Shown one piece after another: positions 8,551-16,986 of a DNA stretch of 64,000 nucleotides; within the stretch, counting starts at the first letter, position 1, and each line of letters starts with the position of its first letter. Origin of the DNA: Angelakisella massiliensis (GTDB lineage: Bacteria > Bacillota > Clostridia > Oscillospirales > Ruminococcaceae); assembly GCF_900104675.1 (NCBI RefSeq), contig NZ_LT629945.1, forward strand, positions 377,001 to 441,000, read 5' to 3'. A program made the position numbers and the translations under genes. A model generated the notes under the pieces. The model searched no databases and was not told where the DNA came from. It was given only the letters and a program-made list of their open reading frames with translations.

Positions 8551-10092
8551 TCAGAGCATTTCAGTGAATCTCAGCCCGCCGATGAGGGTGACTGTCATTT
8601 CATCTCGGTGGCTGATACTGATGGCCTGAACGATCTCAGTAAACAGCTTCTCATCGAAGCGGTCCAGTGGTTCCTCGAGCTCTTCCAGCAGCTTTTTCAG
8701 CCGCGTCAGTTCCTCTATCATATGGGTAATGCCCGAGGAGAATTCACATTGGCGCTCCCGCTTGAGCTGGCGCAGTTGGTCGTTAATCTCCCGCACCTGA
8801 GCTTTGTGGACCTCATCTTTGAGGTATCCCTTTGCATGGAGCTGCTCCACCATCACCAACTTGGCGTTCAGATCTGCAATGTTCCGGCTGAGCTCCCTTG
8901 CGGCCGTGTTTTTCTGCTTTCGCTTCAGCTCGGCGGATTCCAGACGGAGTAGCGTCTGACCCATGATGTCGTATTCAGAAAACCGAAGCTTATTGACCAT
9001 GGCGACGAAGGCATCGTAGATTCTCTCCTCGCTGTAGTAGTTTGAGCTGCACTGGGTACGATCCTGAATGTGTTTGGAGCATCCCCACTTTACTGCCCCG
9101 GAAACCTGCCTCCTGCGAAAATACGAGCCGCACTCAGAACACTGAATGCGGCTCGTAAGAGGGTAGATATTTTGCGTTGTGGATTTCCCAAAGATATCCT
9201 GACGCTTTTTCAAGAGGAGCTGGACCTTGTCAAAGGTATCTCGGTCAATAAGAGGAGCGTGGGTCATGGAGGCGTAGAACATATCCTCCTGACCTCGATT
9301 TCGGAACTGTTTGAAGGGGACTGTGGTGTCGCGGTAGGTTTTCTGATATTTGCAATCGCCGCAATACCGCTCATTTCCAAGGATGTATGCCACCTTGGTG
9401 GAGCGCCAGGTGGATTTCCCGGTTTTGGTTTTGATGCCGCGGCTGTTGAGATCCCGGGCGATCTCCGATGTAGACTGGCCGCTCAGGTAGTTTTCGAACA
9501 TCATGCGGACGATGGCCGCCTCCGGTTCATAGACCACCAGCGCCTTATCCACCAGCCGGAAGCCGTAAGGAGCGTTGCTGTCCACATATTCCCCAGACTG
9601 CATCCGCTTCACGATGGAAAGCCGCTGGTTCTGGGAAATTGCCTTAGACTCCTCCTGTGCGATGGCAGAGAAGGTATTGAGCAGCATCTCATCTCCGAGG
9701 GCCAGAGTGTAGATTCCCTCTTTCTCAAACTGCACCCCCACGCCGAGCAATTTCAGCTTCCGGACATATTCCAGAGACTCCTTGGCGTTTCGGGCGAAGC
9801 GGGAGACGGATTTGGTGACGATCAGGTCAATTTGGTGCTGTTCGCACATCTTGATCATTCGCTGGAATTCGGTGCGGTTCTGTGCGTTCATGCCAGAGAG
9901 CCCTTCGTCAGCGAATATTTCCACCAGTTCCCACTCTTTTTTCCTCTGAATGAGGCTGGTATAGACCCGGATCTGGTTGGCGTAGGAGTTCTGCTGATCA
10001 GCCGAATTGGAAGATACCCGGCAATAGGCGGCGACTCGAACTTTGCGGATTCCCTGCCTGGTGATGGGCGAGATGAGTTTGACCTGCGGCAT
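8551..10092 (-). CDS. Large serine recombinase (trio, first gene)
   Basis: 513 residues from ATG 10092, chosen for the AAAGGGG about 10 bases upstream; the frame stays open to 10185. The catalytic domain is KVRVAAYCRVSSNSADQQ, FADEGLSGMNAQNRTEF and VTKSVSRFARN. It is followed by the Recombinase domain (YGFRLVDKALVVYEPEAA, ILGNERYCGDCKY), the CSECGSYF...C zinc ribbon and a long coiled coil. It is complete, so it is probably active. It leads a three-gene leftward operon of recombinases. A perfect palindrome lies 28 bases upstream. Confidence 0.92.
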   Translation of the reverse strand: MPQVKLISPITRQGIRKVRVAAYCRVSSNSADQQNSYANQIRVYTSLIQRKKEWELVEIFADEGLSGMNAQNRTEFQRMIKMCEQHQIDLIVTKSVSRFARNAKESLEYVRKLKLLGVGVQFEKEGIYTLALGDEMLLNTFSAIAQEESKAISQNQRLSIVKRMQSGEYVDSNAPYGFRLVDKALVVYEPEAAIVRMMFENYLSGQSTSEIARDLNSRGIKTKTGKSTWRSTKVAYILGNERYCGDCKYQKTYRDTTVPFKQFRNRGQEDMFYASMTHAPLIDRDTFDKVQLLLKKRQDIFGKSTTQNIYPLTSRIQCSECGSYFRRRQVSGAVKWGCSKHIQDRTQCSSNYYSEERIYDAFVAMVNKLRFSEYDIMGQTLLRLESAELKRKQKNTAARELSRNIADLNAKLVMVEQLHAKGYLKDEVHKAQVREINDQLRQLKRERQCEFSSGITHMIEELTRLKKLLEELEEPLDRFDEKLFTEIVQAISISHRDEMTVTLIGGLRFTEML

Positions 10093-10120
10093 CAGCAGAA
10101 TCCCCTTTCTGGCTGAATTT

Positions 10121-10149
10121 TGGATTGTACTACATTTTGGTACAATCCA
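10121..10149. repeat. Palindrome upstream of recombinase trio, matches one at 46561
   Basis: TGGATTGTAC, a 9-base spacer TACATTTTG, then GTACAATCCA: perfect 10-bp arms. A nearly identical structure with the same spacer length lies at 46561-46593. It could be a serine-recombinase attachment or binding site, or a hairpin terminator (inference). Confidence 0.6.
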
Positions 10150-10286
10150 CTTTTCCGGTTCAAGCAACATTATATTCAACGACAAGACAAAGTCTATTGA
10201 AAGAACCGTTGGAATGTCAAAATCTACATAGTCAACATGACACGATGCCTTGTTTGCATCATTTTGGGCGGTTTGACTCTAACCTC

Positions 10287-10445
10287 TTAATCTGCGATGA
10301 CGAGATCGGAGCCGGTGAGTTTCTGGTAGTAGCGCTTTGCTCGCTCGTACTCGGCCAGAGTAATCACGCCACCTTCTCGCATCGACTTCAGCACGGCTAC
10401 GATAAACAGATAATTGGCACTCTTGGTCTGCGACATAGTGATCAT
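10287..10445 (-). CDS. SHOCT-like small protein
   Basis: 52 residues from ATG 10445, with GGGAGGGA upstream. The C-terminal half (SMREGGVITLAEYERAKRYY) has the 'GxITxxEYExxK' signature of SHOCT-type short helical domains, which are often attached to or encoded near other proteins. Such mini-genes are common just upstream of serine recombinases in clostridial elements. Its molecular function is unknown. Confidence 0.7.
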   Translation of the reverse strand: MITMSQTKSANYLFIVAVLKSMREGGVITLAEYERAKRYYQKLTGSDLVIAD

Positions 10446-10492
10446 GGTGCGATCCCTCCCAATGATGAATATGAATTGATACCACAAAAATA

Positions 10493-10850
10493 GGGGTCAC
10501 CCGCTTTGGTTGTGGAAGCCTCGGCTTTCCTACTACATGATGGGCGACCCCCATTGCTTCTGATATCAAGACAATTGAATGTCTTTATTTTGCCTGTATT
10601 CGACACTACTTCCCCAGGCCAGGGCGGACATCTAAACTGCGGCGGGCGCCGCACTCCGGGAATCGAACCCCTCCGAGGATCTCTCCGAGCTGCCCCCATT
10701 GCTTGAGACTGTGGCTGGGCAGGGGTACCATTGTAGGCGGATGAGGTCTTGACGAAACAGACTGCCACGCCTGCTTTTGGATCGGTGGACCCGCTGGGCA
10801 CCTTATTGGCCGTCATTGATAGAAGAGAAAGAGGGCTTTGCCCCTTTCTC
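10493..10850 (-). other. Structured intergenic region with tRNA-like segment; possible ORF
   Basis: The stretch between the SHOCT gene and the sigma-like gene is rich in inverted repeats. Nested arms GGGGTCACCC (10493) and GGGCGACCCC (10542) enclose GGAAGCC/GGCTTTCC. A hairpin GAGAAAGAGGGC...GCCCCTTTCTC occupies 10825-10850. On the - strand, 10650-10705 reads like a shortened tRNA: a GGGGGCAGCTCGGAGAG stretch resembles acceptor plus D-arm, and GGTTCGATTCCCGGAG resembles the T-arm and 3' acceptor side. No anticodon arm fits. A 124-codon - strand ORF (10442-10816) spans this region but has no RBS and overlaps the hairpins. I cannot decide between a structured RNA, a tRNA relic and a real gene. 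Confidence 0.4.
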
Positions 10851-11000
10851 CCCTACAGGTGGTCATCGCGCACCGTCCGCATCGCTCGCTCATCCGCTGA
10901 TGTTATTTAGCTGCCGGATATTCAGTTGAAAAGGTTCAATGAAGGCGTCCGAAGAACCCCTTCACTTTACAACGGACATTTTTTCAGCAAATCACAACCA

Positions 11001-11477
11001 TCACCCAAAAATATTTTTCGCTTTTTTCTGAATGAGTCGGATTGCATTCTGGACGCTCTGATAACTGACTCCCATTTGATCCGCATAAGCCTTGTAACTG
11101 ATCCCATTCAGAATGCAAGCCTGGTAAATTCCATATTGGGTAGGAGTCAGGCTCTCTCGCAGTCTTTGTTCCAGCAGCTTCGTGGAGATTTCTTCTGTGT
11201 AATCGACCGTATCAGCCAACCAGTTGGAGTCTGTCACATCTTCAGGGAGCACATCCAGCGATAGAATCGTTGGTTTGGATATGCCGTCTCTATCCGCTTC
11301 CTGATCCAGTGACATTGCTCGACGGAACCGCTTTTCCTCCGAACGCAACACCTGCATCACAGTGCGCTCCACCTCTGTTACCTCGCCAGTAGCCTTGATC
11401 CGCACCATGCACTTGCCGTCCTCCGTTGTCCAGAGGTCATAGTCGAACTCGACTGGGGTTTTCGGGATTCCTTTCAT
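11001..11477 (-). CDS. Sigma-70 region-4-like regulator
   Basis: 158 residues from ATG 11477 (AAAGGA upstream). The C-terminus (LTPTQYGIYQACILNGIS, then YADQMGVSYQSVQNAIRLIQ) is a region-4-type helix-turn-helix. The N-terminus (FDYDLWTTEDGKCMVRIKAT, VERTVMQVLRSEEKRFRR) resembles short RNA polymerase sigma-factor-like proteins found on clostridial ICEs. No clear region 2 is present, so it may be a DNA-binding regulator and not a full sigma factor. The structured leader at 11530-11635 lies directly upstream. Confidence 0.7.
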   Translation of the reverse strand: MKGIPKTPVEFDYDLWTTEDGKCMVRIKATGEVTEVERTVMQVLRSEEKRFRRAMSLDQEADRDGISKPTILSLDVLPEDVTDSNWLADTVDYTEEISTKLLEQRLRESLTPTQYGIYQACILNGISYKAYADQMGVSYQSVQNAIRLIQKKAKNIFG

Positions 11478-11529
11478 TGCTTCGTCCTTTCCGCTGGTGC
11501 GAAGCAGCGGAATGACGAGGCAACAAAAA

Positions 11530-11635
11530 GAGCCGCATGACGGTGAGCGTGTAATTCCATACCGATAAATCAGGTGTTTCCATTTTGGAAACATCTGATC
11601 ATGCGGCATTAGGAAGACTCACCAGTCAGCGGCTC
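11530..11635 (-). promoter_or_regulatory. Structured leader with alternative hairpins upstream of sigma-like gene
   Basis: On the - strand, GAGCCGC-TGACT-GGTGAG (11635 to 11618) can pair with CTCACC-GTCAT-GCGGCTC (11547 to 11530). The same 3' segment can instead pair through TCATGCGGC with GCCGCATGA (11607 to 11599). A 14-bp hairpin (11569-11599, one wobble) is nested inside. The shared 3' arm is followed by CTTTTTG, so the structure can end as an intrinsic terminator. Mutually exclusive pairings of this kind are typical of attenuators. The regulating signal is unknown. Confidence 0.55.
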
Positions 11636-11675
11636 CACAGCACAGCTATCAATATTTATTTGTTAATCTCTGCCC

Positions 11676-11924
11676 TTATCGGTCTTGATAAAAGCGAAGT
11701 TTTAACCGTCTCATACTGAGGACATTAAAGACGGTCTCCTGTCCACAGCGTTTGCACTTTGCTTGGACATGGCCTCTGGTGTCCTCAAATACAGCGATTG
11801 AATTGTGTCCACAGAAGGGACATTTCACCATCCTTGTTTTTTGGTTTGCGATGGCATGACGCGCTTTTCGGATCTTCTCCATCATTTCCTCAGACGGCTC
11901 AGAGATGCGGATATTCTTTTTCAT
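11676..11924 (-). CDS. Small zinc-ribbon protein
   Basis: 82 residues from ATG 11924, with GGAGG 7 bases upstream; the start overlaps the preceding gene's stop (ATGA). Two CxxC knuckles, CPFCGHNS and CKRCGQET, define a zinc ribbon. The N-terminus is helical and charged. It may bind nucleic acid. It is co-transcribed with the ImmA/IrrE-like gene. Confidence 0.7.
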   Translation of the reverse strand: MKKNIRISEPSEEMMEKIRKARHAIANQKTRMVKCPFCGHNSIAVFEDTRGHVQAKCKRCGQETVFNVLSMRRLKLRFYQDR

Positions 11925-12655
11925 GCCCACACCTCCAAGGGATCTGAATATTCCCGGTACGGACGATCCTCAATGTAACCGAGATGTCTCAGCCGGATTA
12001 CAGCCGCCGACTTCGACACGGCAAACTGCCTACACAAAAGAGACAGTGATAACTTGTCACGATATGCGAACACCCCCTCGTAATTGATTAACTTCTTGCC
12101 ACCGGCAAAATACCACATGGCAAGATCAATTTCTTTTTGCGGCATAAGGATGGCCGCGCCAAGGACATTAGCCTGCCATTCATTCCAGTCCTCGCGAGTC
12201 TTTAAGTCGCGGAGCGAATACACTGTCCGTGCCGAGTATTTCTTTGCATAGGCTGACTGCGCAGTTTCACTTTCCATCTGGAACAAAATCTGATGTGCGC
12301 ACTCATGGGCAAGGGTAAAGCGTCTCTTGCCGCAGAGCTTTTGGACTTGTCCGGGTTGAATAAAGCTGGTGTCCATCAGAATTTGATTTTTCCTGAGTGG
12401 GATGGTTCGCTTCACGCCCATCTCTTCCGTGATATACTCGGTATCCGCATAGGCGGTCAGACCACAGATGCTTCCATCCGGGGAAAGATGGGCAAACGAC
12501 ACTTCCAAGCCAAGGTATTCCTTGGCGAACTGGTCAATCGGTGTCCCTCGTGCCATTCGTCGGATGTCCTTGGTTTCGCTGCCGAAAAAGAACTCATTGA
12601 AATCCTTGGTTACGGCTACTGCAATTTCTTCGATTTTCTTCTGGGATAAGATCAT
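11921..12655 (-). CDS. ImmA/IrrE family metallopeptidase
   Basis: 244 residues. TLAHECAHQILF is the HExxH zinc-peptidase motif, followed by the EWQANVLGAAILMP segment, where the Glu is probably the third ligand. The C-terminus holds a helix-turn-helix-like region (LSLLCRQFAVSKSAAVIRLRHL). Family members cleave XRE repressors in response to damage or quorum signals. It is encoded in a - strand operon (DUF6504-like, ImmA-like, zinc ribbon) divergent from the XRE/ImmA pair at 13.2-14.2 kb. It starts 2 bases after the upstream stop. Confidence 0.85.
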   Translation of the reverse strand: MILSQKKIEEIAVAVTKDFNEFFFGSETKDIRRMARGTPIDQFAKEYLGLEVSFAHLSPDGSICGLTAYADTEYITEEMGVKRTIPLRKNQILMDTSFIQPGQVQKLCGKRRFTLAHECAHQILFQMESETAQSAYAKKYSARTVYSLRDLKTREDWNEWQANVLGAAILMPQKEIDLAMWYFAGGKKLINYEGVFAYRDKLSLSLLCRQFAVSKSAAVIRLRHLGYIEDRPYREYSDPLEVWA

Positions 12656-12657
12656 CG

Positions 12658-12909
12658 TTAGGTCTCCTTTGCTTCAACAAACCACTTGCTGCCCTCCTGA
12701 AACAGATAGGATTCTCTGCCACGGATCAGCACCGTATAGCGAATGCCGCCGCCACCCACCTTTTTGGAAGAGGCACGGCACTTATAGAGTACCTGATCGA
12801 TCTGAAAAATTAGGCCGTTTTTCCACCGGATGAAGCGCGGATGGAATACGCCCTCCTGATCCACATCCAGATTGACCGAGACATAGGCTTTCCTGCAGTG
12901 TGCACTCAT
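12658..12909 (-). CDS. DUF6504-like small protein
   Basis: 83 residues from ATG 12909 with AAGGAG upstream. The pattern 'HPRFIRWKNGLIFQIDQVL ... GIRYTVLIRGRESYLFQEG.KWFVE' resembles the small beta-rich proteins I know as DUF6504, which are often encoded next to Y-family DNA polymerases. A Y-family polymerase is 4 kb away in this cassette. It is the first gene of the leftward operon, facing the operator region at 13.0-13.17 kb. Confidence 0.6.
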   Translation of the reverse strand: MSAHCRKAYVSVNLDVDQEGVFHPRFIRWKNGLIFQIDQVLYKCRASSKKVGGGGIRYTVLIRGRESYLFQEGSKWFVEAKET

Positions 12910-13064
12910 GTTTCTCACTCCTTGCTACACATAACGGGCACCGGCAACTTTCTCGTTGCCCGGTGTCCGTTACCAATTTCAGTCCAAACGAAAACGAACA
13001 TCACATTTTGGTCTGCGCACTCTTGACGGGACACGCAAACCGATATACAATAAATGCGTAAAGC

Positions 13065-13148
13065 GATTGCGTATTATCATTATATGTAAACGGATTGCTT
13101 GTGTCAAGCACTTTTAGGCGGAAAACGCAAATAGATTGCATATTATCA
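13065..13148. promoter_or_regulatory. Operator repeats in the divergent XRE promoter region
   Basis: GATTGCGTATTATCA (13065-13079) and GATTGCATATTATCA (13134-13148) are 15-bp direct repeats differing at one base. A further GATTGC at 13093 and ACGCAAA motifs at 13033 and 13124 lie between the divergent operons. They are the likely binding sites for the XRE protein encoded immediately downstream. Confidence 0.65.
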
Positions 13149-13172
13149 CGCTTACAGGTAGGAGGATATACT

Positions 13173-13595
13173 ATGAGGTTCGGAGAAAAGCTCCGCGTAC
13201 TGCGCAAGGAAAAGGGACTTACTCAGGCGGAACTTGCGAAACTGGCGGGAGTAGGACTCAAGACGATCACCAACTATGAAAAGGGCAGCACATACCCCCA
13301 GAACCGCGAGGTGTATGGCATTCTTGCCCGGATTCTCGGCTGCGATGCAGACTATCTGCACAACGAGGGCGACGATTTCATCGCAATGGCGGGGCAGCAA
13401 TATGGCTATCGGGGCAAGAAGGGCGCCGAGCGACTGCTAAAAGAAGTAAGGGTAGCCTTTTCCGGAGGCGAGATGGCAGAAGAAGATATGGATGAGATGA
13501 TGCTTGCCATTCAGGAAGCCTATATCGATGCGAAGAAGCGAAACAAGAAATACACGCCCCAAAAGTATCTGAAACAGCAGGAAGGAACGAAGTAA
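13173..13595 (+). CDS. XRE-family repressor (ImmR-like)
   Basis: 140 residues from ATG 13173, with AGGAGG 8 bases upstream; earlier starts lie in the operator region. The N-terminal helix-turn-helix is LTQAELAKLAGVGLKTITNY. The C-terminal half is helical and lysine-rich. It precedes an ImmA-type protease, the arrangement known from ICEBs1 immR/immA, where the protease destroys the repressor to trigger excision and transfer. It probably represses both divergent operons. Confidence 0.85.
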   Translation: MRFGEKLRVLRKEKGLTQAELAKLAGVGLKTITNYEKGSTYPQNREVYGILARILGCDADYLHNEGDDFIAMAGQQYGYRGKKGAERLLKEVRVAFSGGEMAEEDMDEMMLAIQEAYIDAKKRNKKYTPQKYLKQQEGTK

Positions 13596-13666
13596 GCCCG
13601 CTCTATGGGACTTTTCATCTGTTATATTGAAACAGTACCATTCTGCCCGGAAGGGGTGATACCACT

Positions 13667-14182
13667 ATGCTGATTCGAGCGGAGGAAGCCATTCAAAAAG
13701 CCAACCGTATTGTGCGGCAATGCGGCACGAGAAATGCTGACCGGATCGCAAGGGAGCTGGGGCTGATCGTCATGTCTCGTGATTTCTCCCGTCAAAAAGG
13801 CGCATACATGGTCATTGAACGAAACCGCTATATCTTTATCAATAAACATCTCGACCCCGTGATGCACGACATTGTTCTGCTCCATGAGATCGGCCATGAC
13901 CGCCTCCACCGTAAAGATGCAATCCGTGCCGGCGGACTGCAGGAATTCAATATCTTTGACATGAGAGACAAGCGCATGGAATACGAGGCAAATATGTTTG
14001 CCGCACAGATCGCCCTTCCAGACGAGGAAATTCTGGAATACATATACGGCGGCTACGATGTGGGCCAGATTGCGCGGGCAATGTCTTCGGACATCAATTT
14101 GGTGGCGCTCAAGGTCTCAGAGCTGAACACGAGGGGGTATCGCTTCCGTGAACAGGAACACCGAAGCGATTTCTTAAAATGA
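13667..14182 (+). CDS. ImmA-like antirepressor metallopeptidase
   Basis: 171 residues. VLLHEIGHDRLH carries HExxH, and YEANMFAAQIALPDEEI carries the downstream Glu typical of ImmA/IrrE. It follows the XRE gene by 71 bases in the same direction. By analogy it cleaves that repressor when the host is stressed. It is one of two ImmA-type proteases within 2.3 kb. Confidence 0.85.
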   Translation: MLIRAEEAIQKANRIVRQCGTRNADRIARELGLIVMSRDFSRQKGAYMVIERNRYIFINKHLDPVMHDIVLLHEIGHDRLHRKDAIRAGGLQEFNIFDMRDKRMEYEANMFAAQIALPDEEILEYIYGGYDVGQIARAMSSDINLVALKVSELNTRGYRFREQEHRSDFLK

Positions 14183-14225
14183 ACGAGATGGTTTTGCCGG
14201 GACAAGCGAAAAGGAGAAAATCAAG

Positions 14226-14531
14226 ATGAAATATTTGCTGTATCGTTCCTTCGGGAATCTGGACAAGGATGTGAAGAAGCACGAGCTGGTGGCTGTGGAG
14301 TATGGAAAAGACATCTACGATGTGACCGACGCACTCATCAAGGCAGCTGCGGATGACCTTGCCGGTCTGTCGGAATACGAAAAGTATGAGACCGCCGCCT
14401 TCGCTCCGGAGCGGACAAAGGATTTCCGTAAGACCAAGCGGTACGCCTACGAGATGACCGGCATTGTCTATCCTACCCATGCTGACAAGAATATTCTCAT
14501 TGACTTTGGAATCGTGGAGGAAGCGGAATGA
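14226..14531 (+). CDS. Hypothetical protein, 101 aa
   Basis: I do not recognise the family. It is a compact, charged protein ([20 protein letters not shown]... to FGIVEEAE) with an excellent AAAGGAG 8 bases before the start. It overlaps the next gene by 4 bases (ATGA), so the two are translationally coupled. It belongs to the cassette running from 13.2 to 19.6 kb. Confidence 0.65.
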   Translation: MKYLLYRSFGNLDKDVKKHELVAVEYGKDIYDVTDALIKAAADDLAGLSEYEKYETAAFAPERTKDFRKTKRYAYEMTGIVYPTHADKNILIDFGIVEEAE

Positions 14532-15514
14532 GCAGAGAGGAACCCTATTATATCCCGATGCCGGAGATATACGGGCGAAGAAAACTGAACGCCCTCTATC
14601 GGGAGATCCCGCTGAAGGACGCCACTTCCCGGCTCCTGCGGAAGTATTTTAATGCCGCCGCCAATCTGTACGGCATTATCCCCCTGCACAAGCTCTATGG
14701 GATCATCGCCTCCCAGAATAAATCCCTTGTAACCAGGGAGGAGTTTCTGGCCTTTGCCGAAATCGCGCGGCATGAGTGTGAGGACTACTACATCCTCGGC
14801 AAGTCTGAACTCTATTACGACGGCCCCGAAACGGAGCTGATGGAATATGAGGTCATCGACGTGCAGCTGATCGACGAGGATCTTGATCCCTATCACGAGG
14901 TCTTACGGGGCCATCAGGGAAAACCCTACTATGTGCCGGACAAAAAGGAGCTTCTGGCCTACGACAATCCCTTCTACTGGGAGAACACCCCAGAAGCGGA
15001 AGCATTCCGCACCTTCCTCCTGACCAAAACCACCGTGCCGGAGGACAAGATGGAAGCGGTTTTCGTAGACATCTACTATGGCCTCCACTGCATGAACGCC
15101 GGATTGGAGGATGTGCTGAACCGGTTGGATGAGATTGGCGTGGAGTTCCGCCGCAAAGTGGATGTAGGCGATTTTGCCGAGGTCTATACCCCCTTTCACA
15201 ACCATGTGCGGATGCAATGCAACCGAGGGCATACTCCTGATGAACTTTTTGCCTTACTTCCCCCGGAAGAACGCATCCCCAAATCCCTTTCCTTTGGTCC
15301 GAACATCCGTCAGGCCATTGCGGACGGAACCATGAATCCCGAAGAGTTGCGGCAGGGGATCTTGACGATGGATATGCCAAGTGAAGAACTGCGTATGAGT
15401 TTATTGAAAGAGATTGCAGCGGCTCAAACTGCTGCTAAGCCGAAGAAGGTGGGGCGGAATGATCCCTGTCCCTGCGGCAGCGGTAAGAAGTTCAAAAAGT
15501 GCTGCGGACGGTGA
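14528..15514 (+). CDS. SEC-C motif protein
   Basis: 328 residues. The C-terminal 20 residues ([19 protein letters not shown]) are the SEC-C zinc-binding tail also found at the end of SecA. The body is helical and unassigned. SEC-C tails tether proteins to ribosomes or SecB-like partners; the role of this protein is unknown. It is coupled to the preceding gene by a 4-base overlap. Confidence 0.8.
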   Translation: MSREEPYYIPMPEIYGRRKLNALYREIPLKDATSRLLRKYFNAAANLYGIIPLHKLYGIIASQNKSLVTREEFLAFAEIARHECEDYYILGKSELYYDGPETELMEYEVIDVQLIDEDLDPYHEVLRGHQGKPYYVPDKKELLAYDNPFYWENTPEAEAFRTFLLTKTTVPEDKMEAVFVDIYYGLHCMNAGLEDVLNRLDEIGVEFRRKVDVGDFAEVYTPFHNHVRMQCNRGHTPDELFALLPPEERIPKSLSFGPNIRQAIADGTMNPEELRQGILTMDMPSEELRMSLLKEIAAAQTAAKPKKVGRNDPCPCGSGKKFKKCCGR

Positions 15515-15518
15515 GCAT

Positions 15519-15935
15519 ATGAAAATCAAGCTGCAAACAGTCATAGACGCAATCGAACAGGCCAGCGATGCCTACACGATGCTCTACGACACCAAAACCA
15601 ACGAAACGGTTTATCTGCCCGATGCGTGGGTCACTGGTGAGACCGACGAGGCGCTTGCCGCTCTGGTTGAGAACGAACCGAAGCGGTTCCTGCATTTTCC
15701 GACAAAATATGATATCCACGAATACAGCATCATGGACTCCTTTGTGGACTACCTCCCGCCGGGAAGGATGAAAAACGAACTCGGCGCAGCGATCCGGGGC
15801 AGGGGTGCATTCCGGCGCTTCAAGCAGACCATCCGCTTCCACGGCATCGAGCAGCTGTGGTACGACTATCAGGCGGATGCCTACCGGGAGCTGGCAGAGC
15901 GCTGGTGCCGGGACAACGATGTGGAGTACGAATAA
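15519..15935 (+). CDS. UPF0158 family protein
   Basis: 138 residues from ATG 15519, 5 bases after the SEC-C gene's stop. KLQTVIDAIEQASD at the N-terminus, FPTKYDIHEYSIMDSFVDYL in the middle and GRGAFRRFKQTIRFHGIEQLWY towards the end match the UPF0158 pattern as I know it. Function is unknown. It is chromosomal-type cargo moved with the element. Confidence 0.75.
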   Translation: MKIKLQTVIDAIEQASDAYTMLYDTKTNETVYLPDAWVTGETDEALAALVENEPKRFLHFPTKYDIHEYSIMDSFVDYLPPGRMKNELGAAIRGRGAFRRFKQTIRFHGIEQLWYDYQADAYRELAERWCRDNDVEYE

Positions 15936-15972
15936 ATTGGAAGCTGTATCAAGAGCAGAAAAGAGGTTCCGG

Positions 15973-16551
15973 ATGAAAAACATTCTCATTATCCAAGGGG
16001 GCGGCAGACCCAACGGAAATACTGCCCAGTTGGTGGAACACTTTGCCCGTGGTGCGAAAGAAGCGGGGCATACCGTAGAAGTTATTTCACTGAGAAAACA
16101 GGAAGTAAAGGGCTGCATGGGATGCAACGCCTGTCGGTATGGAAAGCCTTGCGTACAGAAGGACAGCTTCAACGAGCTTGTTCCCAAAATTAAGGATGCA
16201 GACTGCATTGTCTTTGCCTCACCCTTACTGTTCTGGACGATTTCCGCTCAGCTAAAGGCGCTGATCGAGCGCTTTTATTGCATCGCAGAGGAAGATCCCA
16301 ACCCGCCGTTGGGACGGTATGAGAAATACCCCTCCAAAGACTGCGCCTTGCTGATGACCTCCGCTGACAATTTCTTCTGGACATTTGAGCAAGCGGTTTC
16401 TTACTATCAGTTTACCCTTGTCAACTACATCGGATTCCATGACAGAGGGATGCTATTGGCCGGAGGCTGCGGCGACACCAACGGCAAGCCACAGATTGAC
16501 AAGACCGACCATCTGCAAGAGGCATATGAATTTGGAAAACACATCTATTGA
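15973..16551 (+). CDS. Flavodoxin-fold NAD(P)H-dependent FMN reductase
   Basis: 192 residues from ATG 15973 (GAGG upstream). LIIQGGGRPNGNTAQLV is the FMN-phosphate-binding loop. CMGCNACRYGKPC is the Cys cluster of iron-sulfur flavoprotein-like reductases, and FASPLLFWTISAQLKALIER is the conserved helix. It probably reduces quinones or small electrophiles in the cytosol. It is cargo with no evident tie to mobility. Confidence 0.82.
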   Translation: MKNILIIQGGGRPNGNTAQLVEHFARGAKEAGHTVEVISLRKQEVKGCMGCNACRYGKPCVQKDSFNELVPKIKDADCIVFASPLLFWTISAQLKALIERFYCIAEEDPNPPLGRYEKYPSKDCALLMTSADNFFWTFEQAVSYYQFTLVNYIGFHDRGMLLAGGCGDTNGKPQIDKTDHLQEAYEFGKHIY

Positions 16552-16575
16552 GCAATGCAGCGGGAGGTTTGCAGA

Positions 16576-16959
16576 ATGAATCGGGGACAGTTCAAGCAAT
16601 ATATTCTTGAAACCTATCCCTGTGAGGCAAACCACCCGTGGATAAAATACCCCAACAACGAGGTTTTCCGGCATCCGGGCAACCGCAAATGGTTTGCCCT
16701 TGTGATGGATGTTCCCAAAAACAAGCTGGGTCTGGCAGGCTCGGATGTTATTGATGTGGTAAACCTCAAATGCGACCCGATCCTCATCGGCTCACTGCGG
16801 AAAGAACCCGGCATCTTTCCGGCTTACCACATGAACAAGGCAAACTGGATCTCGGTTGCCTTAGACGGCAGTGTGCCGGACGAACTGATCAAAATGCTGC
16901 TGGATATGAGCTATGGCGCAACAGCGCCCAAGAGGAAAAAGAAAGCCAAGAAAAGCTGA
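16576..16959 (+). CDS. MmcQ/YjbR family protein
   Basis: 127 residues. It shows the family pattern WIKYPNNEVFRHPGNRKWFAL, VNLKCDP, and FPAYHMNKANWISVALDG. YjbR-type proteins have a DNA-binding-like double-wing fold, but their role is uncertain. The lysine-rich tail (KRKKKAKKS) could contact nucleic acid. It sits between the flavodoxin and polymerase genes in the same direction. Confidence 0.8.
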   Translation: MNRGQFKQYILETYPCEANHPWIKYPNNEVFRHPGNRKWFALVMDVPKNKLGLAGSDVIDVVNLKCDPILIGSLRKEPGIFPAYHMNKANWISVALDGSVPDELIKMLLDMSYGATAPKRKKKAKKS

Positions 16960-16986
16960 TGCCGCTGAAAGGAGGCGTACCGAAGC

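Noticed and set aside
10442-10816. 124-codon - strand ORF (starts MTANKVPSG)
   Set aside because: It has no RBS and covers strong hairpins and the tRNA-like segment. Kept only as a possibility within the structured-region entry.
11001-11609. Extended N-terminus for the sigma-like protein (start at 11609)
   Set aside because: The extra 44 codons run through the leader hairpins and terminator-like tract. ATG 11477 has an RBS and begins the conserved-looking protein.
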